Below are positions 1 to 5,487 of a stretch of DNA of 9,104 nucleotides, in pieces; position 1 is the first letter of the stretch, and each line of letters starts with the position of its first letter. The DNA comes from Deltaproteobacteria bacterium (GTDB lineage: Bacteria; Desulfobacterota; JAENJC01), in contig JACQYJ010000014.1 in assembly GCA_016208525.1 (NCBI GenBank), positions 21,735 to 30,838 of the forward strand, read 5' to 3'. Both the position numbers and the translations under genes were made by a program. Below the pieces are notes generated by a model. The model searched no databases, was not told where the DNA came from, and worked only from the letters and a program-made list of their open reading frames with translations.

Positions 1-133
1 CGCACTCCGCACTCCGCATTCCGCATTCCGCACTCCGCACTCCGCATTCCGCATTCCGCACTCCGCATTCCGCACTCCGCATTCCGCATTCCGCACTCCG
101 CATTCCGCACTCCGCACTCCGCACCCCGCATTC
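1..133. repeat. Heptanucleotide tandem array, unit CGCAYTC, about 19 copies
   Basis: Nineteen consecutive 7-bp units can be read from base 1 to 133. All are CGCACTC or CGCATTC except one CGCACCC at 120-126. The C and T versions are mixed irregularly, so the array was not made by simple duplication of a 14-mer. It runs off the left edge of the window, so its full length is unknown. Its right end overlaps the cobO stop codon (TGA on the minus strand at 132-134), leaving no ordinary spacer or visible terminator after cobO. No unique spacers are present, so it is not a CRISPR array. Confidence 0.97.
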
Positions 134-662
134 AATACTCAATCCCTTTCCTCGCCTTTACCCCTTTTTCATAAGGGTGCCTGTGCATCTTCATCTCTGT
201 GACATAATCTGCCATATCAAGAAGCTTCTCATGGGCCTTGCGACCTGTCATAACCACTTCAAGCTTCTCCGGTTTGTGCTTGAGGAAGCCGATGACTTCG
301 TCCACAGCAAGCCAGTTCCCGGCCACCGCGCTGTGTATCTCATCCATTATCAGCAGATCATAGTCGCCGTGAAGGGCTTTATCCACGGCCTCCCTGAAGG
401 TCTCTTCCACCGAATCCTTTATCTTCCCAAGCCTCTCCTCCTTTTTGAAAAGGGGATGCCTCTCATTCATCCTGACCATCTCTATCTCCGGAACCCGCTC
501 CCTGATGATATTAAGCTCCCCGGACGAATCCTTGTCCGACTTGAAGAACTGGACAAGAAGGACCTTCAGTCCCTGACCGGCAGCCCTTATGGCAAGACCT
601 ATGGACGCAGTGGTCTTCCCCTTACCTTCGCCGGTGTAGATGTGAATTAAGCCCTTTTTCAT
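132..662 (-). CDS. cobO: Cob(I)yrinic acid a,c-diamide adenosyltransferase (CobO/BtuR family)
   Basis: This 176-residue cytosolic ATP:corrinoid adenosyltransferase attaches the 5'-deoxyadenosyl group to cobalt in the corrin, in de novo synthesis or salvage. A Walker A loop, GEGKGKTT, lies at residues 11-18 of the chosen start. The Walker B-like LLIMDEIHSAV is mid-protein, and the C-terminus carries the family's GRKAHEKLLDMADYVTEMK and final GIEY. Length is normal for the family. The ATG at 660-662 was chosen because the family starts just before the P-loop; the frame stays open to 947, but that stretch reads through the terminator and riboswitch. Ribosome binding is weak (GGAT a few bases upstream). 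The gene is separated from cobD by its own promoter, riboswitch and terminator, so B12 should repress it by early termination. The stop codon overlaps a 7-bp repeat array. Confidence 0.95.
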   Translation of the reverse strand: MKKGLIHIYTGEGKGKTTASIGLAIRAAGQGLKVLLVQFFKSDKDSSGELNIIRERVPEIEMVRMNERHPLFKKEERLGKIKDSVEETFREAVDKALHGDYDLLIMDEIHSAVAGNWLAVDEVIGFLKHKPEKLEVVMTGRKAHEKLLDMADYVTEMKMHRHPYEKGVKARKGIEY

Positions 663-699
663 TTGATATCCAATATCATAACGCCCCCGCCTAACGGCG

Positions 700-735
700 C
701 CCCCTCTTAATCTTAAGAGGGGGCTGGGGGGAGTT
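700..735 (-). repeat. Truncated C-rich palindromic dispersed repeat between terminator and cobO
   Basis: The minus strand reads AACTCCCCCCAGCCCCCTCT and continues into a perfect inverted repeat (CCCCCTCTTAA, 2-nt centre, TTAAGAGGGGG, at 700-723). The layout (C6 block, CA, C5 block, T-rich centre, AAG, G5) matches the left half of the element inserted in the reductase gene at 6368-6446. It therefore looks like a shortened member of the same family. It lies between the riboswitch terminator and the cobO start, in the cobO leader RNA, and could fold into a second strong hairpin there. It has no U-tract of its own. Confidence 0.7.
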
Positions 736-774
736 AATAAAAAACCCCCAACCTCATGTGAGATTGGGGGTTTA
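734..774 (-). terminator. Rho-independent terminator of the cobalamin riboswitch
   Basis: On the minus strand AAACCCCCAATCTC is followed by the loop ACAT and then GAGGTTGGGGGTTT. This gives a stem of about 14 bp with one G-U pair, running straight into a T-rich tail (TTTTTTATT). It lies about 70 nt after the aptamer and before cobO, the position of a transcription-attenuation platform. A possible partner for an alternative fold is GGGTTT upstream (minus strand, 806-811), which can pair with the AAACCC at the base of the terminator's 5' arm. That anti-terminator is only a suggestion. Confidence 0.88.
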
Positions 775-841
775 AAGGCAAATATCCAATACAGGGATAT
801 CTCCCAAACCCTTCCCCACGAAAGGCGGCGAGAATAAAGAA

Positions 842-1094
842 TCAGGCAGGTCTCCTGGCTTACGGGTAGTCCTAATCCCCACGCCTTCCCATCATTTACT
901 GACAGTGGACAGTGGCCGGTGGTCAGTGGCCAGTATTTCAGTTGCATTTAACAACTGATCACTGATCGCTGATCACCAACCACTATTTTCGTGGGTTTCG
1001 TCTCCGTTTACAGTTGCGGGGGCAGCTTCCGATTCCCTGCTTTTAGCAGGCCACGGCATTCCCTATTTAGGTTCCATAATCTGGAACCACCTGA
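842..1094 (-). ncRNA. Cobalamin (adenosylcobalamin) riboswitch upstream of cobO
   Basis: The minus strand carries the conserved aptamer blocks in order. They are TCAGG (P1 5' side, 1090-1094), the hairpin GGTTCC/GGAACC, AGGGAATGCCGTGG, GAATCGGAAGCTGCC, CCCGCAACTGTAA, GGAGACGAAACCC, GCCACTG (911-917), GGGAAGGC, the B12 box AGCCAGGAGACCTGCC, and CCTGA (842-846) closing P1. This pattern is diagnostic of the cobalamin riboswitch family. About 253 nt is long for the family; the excess is one extra arm at 912-983 made of 7-bp repeats. A good promoter lies just upstream and an intrinsic terminator about 70 nt downstream. The expected behaviour is that adenosylcobalamin binding ends transcription before cobO. 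Confidence 0.96.
899..983 (-). repeat. Two heptad arrays forming an extra hairpin arm inside the riboswitch
   Basis: On the plus strand, five units of TGGNCAG type occupy 899-933 (CTGACAG, TGGACAG, TGGCCGG, TGGTCAG, TGGCCAG). About three units of RCTGATC type occupy 954-974. Between them is a perfect hairpin, CAGTTG / CAACTG around a 7-nt loop (939-957). The two arrays are imperfect reverse complements: GTGGTTGGTGATCAG on the minus strand (969-983) pairs with CACCGGCCAC and onward (912-921 and beyond), with several G-U pairs and a few A-C mismatches. The whole 912-983 stretch can thus fold as one long arm. The base of this arm includes the conserved GCCACTG. Confidence 0.85.
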
Positions 1095-1109
1095 CAACAT
1101 TTAGACGCT

Positions 1110-1138
1110 ATTTTTGTATAAAGGCTCTCATTTGTCAA
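1110..1138 (-). promoter_or_regulatory. Sigma-70-like promoter for the riboswitch-cobO unit
   Basis: A perfect -35 hexamer TTGACA (minus strand, 1133-1138) is followed after exactly 17 bp by AAAAAT (1110-1115), a 4 of 6 match to the -10 consensus. TATACA nearby is an alternative -10 with a weaker -35. Transcription would start around 1100-1104, just before the riboswitch P1 strand. The -35 begins 7 bp after the cobD stop codon, so this promoter sits in the short gap between cobD and the aptamer. Confidence 0.7.
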
Positions 1139-1145
1139 CACAAAT

Positions 1146-2219
1146 TTATGACACTGTCAGGAGTTTAACCAGCCTTTCATTCTCTTCCCTGTTCCTGACC
1201 GCAACCCTGAAAAATCTATTTCCAAGCCCATCAAAGGAGGAACATGATCTGATAAGGACCCCTTCCTTTGCAAGGGTTGCCGCAAGGGTATCAGCATCCA
1301 CCCAATCCCTTTTAATCTTAAGAAGGATGTAGTTCGCAGAGGAAGGGAAGGGCTTAAGCCCTTGAATCTCCTTCAATGCAGAAAAAAGATGATCCCGCTC
1401 CTCTGCCACGTATCTTCTGCTTTCTTCGATGTACTCAGTATCGCCTAACCCTTCAATGGCCGCAATAGACCCAAGGGCATTGACACTCCAGGGCTCCTTG
1501 TAAACCATCATCTCCCCCATCCTCTCCTTATTGCCTATCGCAAAACCTATCCTAAGGCCGGGGATTCCGAAGAACTTGGTCAGAGACCTGAGAAGTATAA
1601 GATTAGAGCTCTCTACCGCCTCTCTTTTGACCGACTCCTCCTCGGCAAAGTCCATAAACGCCTCGTCAACTATGCATAACGTATCATGGTTCAAGGCCTT
1701 ATCAACTATTTCAAGGATATCGCTTTTTGGAATTAATGTGCCAGTGGGGTTTCCTGGATTGCAGATATAGAGGATATCGTATCTTCCTTTTAAAACACGC
1801 ATCAGAGGGTCAACCCTCAGCCTGAACCCGTCTTCCTCAAGCATGAGAAAATAATCTATGCCGCATCCGGCAATCTTAAGGGCGTTTTTATATTCGCTGA
1901 AGGTAGGGTTAATAATAAGGGCCTTCTTGGGCTTGAAGGCCCTGGGAACAAGATAAATAAGCTCAGTAGAGCCGTTACCTGCAATCAAACAGTCATTCGG
2001 AACGCCGTAAAACCTGGCCGCTTCTGAGGTGAGGCCTTCTGCAAACTGCTCAGGGTAGTGGAGCATCGAGTCTACCCCTTCAACAACAGCCTTCCTGGCC
2101 CTTTTTGACATTCCCAGCGGGTTTATGCTGGCGCTGAAATCAATGATCTCCTCCGGCTTCAGGCCGTACCTTTTCGCAACCTCATTGATATTCCCGCCGT
2201 GGGTATGATTTATACGCAT
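1146..2219 (-). CDS. cobD: L-threonine-O-3-phosphate decarboxylase (CobD, PLP-dependent)
   Basis: This fold-type I PLP enzyme decarboxylates L-threonine phosphate to (R)-1-aminopropan-2-ol phosphate, the arm joining the corrin to the nucleotide loop. It has 357 residues from the chosen start. The N-terminal HTHGGN and DFSASINPLG blocks are typical of CobD rather than of histidinol-phosphate aminotransferase. NPGNPTG, VDEAFMDF (PLP ring aspartate), SLTKFFGIPGLRIGF (Schiff-base lysine, then substrate arginine) and a C-terminal FFRVAVR complete the family pattern. An ATG four codons upstream (2231) keeps the frame, but the ATG at 2217-2219 has a GGGGA ribosome site 5 nt upstream. It also places HGG at residue 7, as in Salmonella CobD (residue 8, from memory). 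The start overlaps the end of cbiB, so coupling is likely. Known products of the pathway feed directly into CbiB, encoded just upstream. Confidence 0.93.
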   Translation of the reverse strand: MRINHTHGGNINEVAKRYGLKPEEIIDFSASINPLGMSKRARKAVVEGVDSMLHYPEQFAEGLTSEAARFYGVPNDCLIAGNGSTELIYLVPRAFKPKKALIINPTFSEYKNALKIAGCGIDYFLMLEEDGFRLRVDPLMRVLKGRYDILYICNPGNPTGTLIPKSDILEIVDKALNHDTLCIVDEAFMDFAEEESVKREAVESSNLILLRSLTKFFGIPGLRIGFAIGNKERMGEMMVYKEPWSVNALGSIAAIEGLGDTEYIEESRRYVAEERDHLFSALKEIQGLKPFPSSANYILLKIKRDWVDADTLAATLAKEGVLIRSCSSFDGLGNRFFRVAVRNREENERLVKLLTVS

Positions 2220-3208
2220 CTCAGTCCCCATATTGATAAGATAAAAAGTGATATTGATACCATCAATGTAGATGCAACAATCATCAGCCTTCCAGCCTCT
2301 CTCACATCTCTAACCTGGGAATCTCCAGCATCGTCACCTATAAAAGCTTTATTGCTCGGAATGCCGCAGTAATACGAAAGCCCTCCCAGCCGCCTTCCGA
2401 GAGCTCCGGCAACCGCTGCTTCCGGGTATCCGGAGTTGGGGCTTGGATGGTTCCTGCGGTCTCTTAATATTATCCTCCATGCCCCTTTCCAATCTTTGCG
2501 CAATATAATTGCTGCAATAATTATTAGGATTGCCGTTATCCTTGCCGGGATATAGTTAGCAATATCATCAAGCCTTGCAGAGGCCCTGCCGAAATAAAGA
2601 TATTTCTCGTTTTTATACCCGACCATGGAATCGAGGGTGTTTACGGCCTTGTATGCCATAGCAAGCTGCGAGCCGCCTATTGCCAGATAGAAGAGAGGAG
2701 CAATTACCCCATCCGATGCATTCTCCGCTACTGTCTCGACCAGTGCCCTTGTTATCTCTTTTTCGTCGAGGCTGCTGGTATCTCGGCCAACGAGCCAGGA
2801 AAGTTCTTTTCTTGCACCATCCAGATTATTGGCTTTCAGCATTGATGCAACCTTCAACGGCTCTTGGTAGAGGCTTTTTGCTGCAATAGTCGTATATCCA
2901 AAATAGACGGCTGCAAACCATCCTGCCCATTGATGGAGATGGGATGTTAATTTGATAATAAAATCAACTGCAACGAAGGCAGAAACAGGAATTATGACCG
3001 CCAACATCGCCCCGGCAAGGAGTTCAGCAGTCTTGCCCTTTGCAAGCCTCCTTAATATTCCCTCTCCTAAAGATATACCTCTCCCAATCAAAACAACCGG
3101 ATGTGGAAACCATCTGGGATCACCCAACAGCAGATCGAGGAAGAATGCACAGAGGATTATGCTCCAATGCAAAGGATGAGGGATGAAGGATGAGGGATGA
3201 AAAGTCAA
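2210..3208 (-). CDS. cbiB: Adenosylcobinamide-phosphate synthase (CbiB), integral membrane protein
   Basis: CbiB condenses adenosylcobyric acid with aminopropanol phosphate, the product of the adjacent cobD, at the cytoplasmic membrane. The 332 residues include the family blocks DLLLGDPRWFPHPV (25-38), VGRDTSSLDEKEITRALVET (140-159), VAENASDGVIAP (160-171), NTLDSMVGY (190-198) and HPSPNSGYPEAAVAGALG (254-271). Hydrophobic segments lie near 15-28, 64-86, 98-112, 224-236 and 307-328. The start is TTG at 3206-3208, supported by GGGAG 8 nt upstream (3217-3221); an alternative TTG at 3170-3172 lacks a ribosome site. Residues 4-12 come from a 7-bp repeat array, giving an N-terminal tail before the first membrane segment that other CbiB proteins are not expected to share. 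The gene starts 3 nt after the DUF3786 stop and overlaps cobD. Confidence 0.95.
   Translation of the reverse strand: MTFHPSSFIPHPLHWSIILCAFFLDLLLGDPRWFPHPVVLIGRGISLGEGILRRLAKGKTAELLAGAMLAVIIPVSAFVAVDFIIKLTSHLHQWAGWFAAVYFGYTTIAAKSLYQEPLKVASMLKANNLDGARKELSWLVGRDTSSLDEKEITRALVETVAENASDGVIAPLFYLAIGGSQLAMAYKAVNTLDSMVGYKNEKYLYFGRASARLDDIANYIPARITAILIIIAAIILRKDWKGAWRIILRDRRNHPSPNSGYPEAAVAGALGRRLGGLSYYCGIPSNKAFIGDDAGDSQVRDVREAGRLMIVASTLMVSISLFILSIWGLRCV
3174..3201. repeat. Heptanucleotide array, unit GGATGAR, 4 copies, at the start of cbiB
   Basis: Four perfect 7-bp units (GGATGAG, GGATGAA, GGATGAG, GGATGAA) form two copies of a 14-mer on the plus strand. They encode residues 4 to 12 or so of CbiB on the minus strand. 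Read as TCATCCC/TCATCCT, the minus strand has no stop in any frame; the opposite strand has TGA in every array period. Confidence 0.93.
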
Positions 3209-3211
3209 CTA

Positions 3212-3853
3212 TCAAACTCCCTTGAACCTTGCCAATTTCCAGGAAAGCATCTCTGAGAGGAAGACTATATCTTCCAGAGGAAGGTAGTCCTTAATAGACG
3301 AATCAAAAAGGACCTGAACGGAGACAGGAAACTCTTCATCACCCTTCCAGTAAATATAAGTAACCGGGATATTCGGAAAGGCCTGGAGCTGATATGCAAG
3401 ATCGCCCATTGGGACCTCTAAGCCACCTGATCTTTCGCAAGCATCCTCGAACCCTTCAGGGTAATCTCTATATGCATTGAGAAGAGGCGTCTCCACCCGC
3501 TTCTTGAAGACGCTGAAATATTTATCTCCTCCGGGGATATCCTTGTAAGAAAACAGTTCATTGGTTAGAGGTTTGCCTGAGGCGTAAATGAGGTAATGAA
3601 GCAGGAGTACGTGGGGTACGAGTCCGACCTGGTGATGGTCTGGAGATTCAATACCGCCACCGGGATGTACCAGGGTATACTCCTGTCCCAGCAGTCGCAG
3701 AGAGATCAGGGAGTTGGAACAGCTGGCAGACTCGTATTCTCCCCCGGCCTTCTCAGCCATCTCCTTCGGGTCTCTCCTCGCGAACTCTTCCCTTGCCAGC
3801 TTAAGCGCTATATCCAGATTAGATTGTCTGACTTGTTCCTGCTTCTGATCCAA
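3212..3853 (-). CDS. DUF3786 protein, unknown function, coupled to cobQ and cbiB
   Basis: This is a 213-residue soluble protein with no signal peptide or membrane segment. The C-terminal third matches the pattern I associate with DUF3786: MGDLAYQLQAFPNIPVTYIYW (about 149-169), GDEEFPVSVQVLFDSS (171-186) and YLPLEDIVFLSEML (190-203). The middle has HPGGGIES and HHQVGLVPHVLLLHYLIYA. No cysteine cluster for an iron-sulfur centre is visible (only two cysteines). The start is TTG (3851-3853), supported by GGAG 8 nt upstream (3862-3865). It overlaps the cobQ 3' end by 35 nt and is followed 3 nt later by cbiB, so it is almost certainly co-translated with B12 genes. DUF3786 proteins are known mostly from anaerobes, but their activity is not established. 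A role in handling corrinoids is inferred only from this context. Confidence 0.82.
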   Translation of the reverse strand: MDQKQEQVRQSNLDIALKLAREEFARRDPKEMAEKAGGEYESASCSNSLISLRLLGQEYTLVHPGGGIESPDHHQVGLVPHVLLLHYLIYASGKPLTNELFSYKDIPGGDKYFSVFKKRVETPLLNAYRDYPEGFEDACERSGGLEVPMGDLAYQLQAFPNIPVTYIYWKGDEEFPVSVQVLFDSSIKDYLPLEDIVFLSEMLSWKLARFKGV

Positions 3854-5471
3854 GGCGCACTCTCCAGTCTTCTGTAAATATTAAGATACGTTCTACATCG
3901 AGATTTTCTATTAAAACAGCGGCCAGTTGATCAAAACCGTCATCCTTATTAATCACTCCCTTTACAGCATCAAATCCCTTCTCCCTTCTTATGCAGTTAA
4001 GGAAATCCCTTCTGAATCCATCATTGTCAAATATCCCGTGGATATATGTCCCCCAGCACCTGCCGTCTTTTGTTATAGCGCCGTCGGGCATTTCAACAGC
4101 GTCGCCGTTTCTCTTTCGTATAACAAACAAAGGTTTCGCATCCCCAACTATCATGGATTCGCCCATATGAATTTCATAACCATTAAGAATGTGAGACGTG
4201 AGATGTGAGACGTGAGATGTAAAGGCTTCAACATTTGCAGTTACCTTCTCTTTCAGCATGATCGTCTCAACTGGAAGAAGTCCAAGGCCTTCTTCGGAGC
4301 CTCCATCTGTCTCCACTCCATGAGGGTCGGAGACCTTAAGACCAAGGATCTGGTACCCTCCGCAGATTCCGACAACATATTTTCCATTTCCGCAATATCT
4401 CTTGATGACCTCTGCAAGCCCGGTTTCCCTGAGGAAAAGAAGGTCGTCTATGGTGTTCTTGCTGCCTGGGATTATCACAAGATCAAGCTCTGCAATCTCT
4501 TCCGGCCTCTGGATATAACTAAGTTGAACATCCGGTTCTCTTTGAAGCGGATCAAAATCGGTGTAGTTTGAGATATGAGGGAGCCTGATAACTCCTATTT
4601 TTATCGCAGGGGACAGTCCCGATTCTACGACTTCGTTGCACTCCGTCCGTAAATCCGGGACAGTCCCCTCTATCTGGCGGGCGCAACCCACCCTATTTTC
4701 TGACTTCTGACTTCTGACTTCTGACTTCTGACTTCTGACTTCTGACTTCTCTAAAGCCACACTGTCCTCCTCCCCTATCCCCATATCCCTAAGATACGGA
4801 ACAACGCCAAGAACCGGCACACCTGTCCTTTTCTCGATAAAATCAAGCCCCGGCTCAAGCAGGGTCTTGTCACCTCGAAACTTGTTAATGATAAACCCGC
4901 AGACCATCTCTCTTTCAGATGGGGTCAGGAGCTCCATAGTGCCAATCAGCGCTGCAAAAACACCGCCTCTGTCTATGTCTGAAACAAGGATGACCTTTGC
5001 GCCAGCCATCTCTGCTATTTTCATGTTTACTATGTCGTTCTCCTTCAGGTTAACCTCTGCCGGAGAGCCGGCGCCCTCAATAACTATAACTTCATACTTC
5101 GTTGCCAGCCTCTCATAACTCTCGCAGACAGCCTCCCATGCCTTGTTTTTGAAGGCATAGTACTCCCTTGCCTTCATGTTCCCGATAGCCTTCCCGTGGA
5201 TTATGACCTGGGAGCCCATGTCGCTGTTCGGTTTCAAGAGAACGGGGTTCATGTGGATAGAAGGCTCAATCCCGCATGCCTCCGCCTGTATCGCCTGAGC
5301 GCGCCCGATCTCCCCGCCTTCCTTTGCAACGGCGGAATTAAGCGCCATGTTCTGGGCCTTGAAAGGGGCGACTTTATATCCCATATTCTTAAATATCCTG
5401 CATAGCCCGGCAGTTATAATGCTCTTGCCCACATGAGAGCCGGTACCCTGGACCATTATCGCCTTTGCCAT
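3819..5471 (-). CDS. cobQ: Cobyric acid synthase, glutamine-hydrolysing (CobQ/CbiP)
   Basis: This cytosolic amidotransferase converts adenosylcobyrinic acid a,c-diamide to adenosylcobyric acid by four ATP- and glutamine-dependent amidations. The N-terminal synthase domain (1-240) has VQGTGSHVGKSI (7-18), the KAQNMALNS block (38-46) and SDIDRGGVFA (164-173). The C-terminal glutamine amidotransferase domain starts near 291 (IGVIRLPHISNYTDFDPLQ). Its probable nucleophile is Cys370 in GICGGYQILG, with His478 in GTYIHGIFDN. At 550 residues it is some 50-60 longer than usual. The excess is two insertions of repeat-derived sequence: about 242-290 in the linker between the domains, and about 418-427 just before NGYEIHMGES. 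Both keep the frame and leave all catalytic motifs intact, so the enzyme is probably active. The start ATG at 5469-5471 directly precedes the P-loop motif; its ribosome site is weak. Confidence 0.96.
   Translation of the reverse strand: MAKAIMVQGTGSHVGKSIITAGLCRIFKNMGYKVAPFKAQNMALNSAVAKEGGEIGRAQAIQAEACGIEPSIHMNPVLLKPNSDMGSQVIIHGKAIGNMKAREYYAFKNKAWEAVCESYERLATKYEVIVIEGAGSPAEVNLKENDIVNMKIAEMAGAKVILVSDIDRGGVFAALIGTMELLTPSEREMVCGFIINKFRGDKTLLEPGLDFIEKRTGVPVLGVVPYLRDMGIGEEDSVALEKSEVRSQKSEVRSQKSENRVGCARQIEGTVPDLRTECNEVVESGLSPAIKIGVIRLPHISNYTDFDPLQREPDVQLSYIQRPEEIAELDLVIIPGSKNTIDDLLFLRETGLAEVIKRYCGNGKYVVGICGGYQILGLKVSDPHGVETDGGSEEGLGLLPVETIMLKEKVTANVEAFTSHVSHLTSHILNGYEIHMGESMIVGDAKPLFVIRKRNGDAVEMPDGAITKDGRCWGTYIHGIFDNDGFRRDFLNCIRREKGFDAVKGVINKDDGFDQLAAVLIENLDVERILIFTEDWRVRLGSEAGTSQTI
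4191..4218. repeat. Heptanucleotide array, unit GTGAGAY, 4 copies, inside cobQ
   Basis: Four 7-bp units alternate GTGAGAC and GTGAGAT, i.e. two copies of a 14-mer. On the minus strand they encode the serine/histidine-rich SHVSHLTSHI of CobQ (about residues 418-427), in the loop before the conserved GYEIHMG. The coding strand is free of stops in all three frames; the other strand contains TGA. Confidence 0.92.
4609..4668. repeat. 60-bp element with palindromic ends inserted in frame in cobQ
   Basis: GGGGACAGTCCC (4609-4620) and GGGACAGTCCCC (4657-4668) bound 36 bp of unique sequence. Each end is itself a near-perfect palindrome, and the outer ends are inverted copies of each other apart from the central base. 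The 60 bp equal 20 codons and encode residues about 268-287 of CobQ, in the linker between its domains. The layout is that of a small non-autonomous dispersed repeat. No open frame of its own and no clear target duplication are seen. Confidence 0.75.
4701..4749. repeat. Heptanucleotide array, unit TGACTTC, 7 perfect copies, inside cobQ
   Basis: Seven identical 7-bp units run from 4701 to 4749. On the minus strand they encode the 7-residue period SEVRSQK in CobQ (about residues 242-258). Because 7 is not a multiple of 3, a gain or loss of one or two units would shift the frame before the amidotransferase domain; only changes of three units keep it. The coding strand (GAAGTCA) has no stop in any frame, whereas the other strand has TGA. 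Confidence 0.97.
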
Positions 5472-5487
5472 GATTTCTCAACCCTTT

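Noticed and set aside
1..133. CRISPR-like appearance of the array
   Set aside because: The units are 7 bp with no unique spacers, and no cas genes are visible.
177..650. Plus-strand frame of 157 codons opposite cobO
   Set aside because: It mirrors the strongly supported cobO gene and shows no recognisable domain.
132..947. A 271-codon frame extending cobO upstream
   Set aside because: The first 95 codons read through the C-rich repeat, the terminator and part of the riboswitch. CobO proteins start just before the P-loop, so the ATG at 662 is used.
1146..2219. Histidinol-phosphate aminotransferase (HisC)
   Set aside because: The HGGN and DFSASINPLG N-terminal blocks and the B12 context favour CobD.
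4601..4749. CobQ as a broken or frameshifted pseudogene
   Set aside because: Despite the insertions the frame is continuous and the motifs of both domains, including Cys370 and His478, are present.
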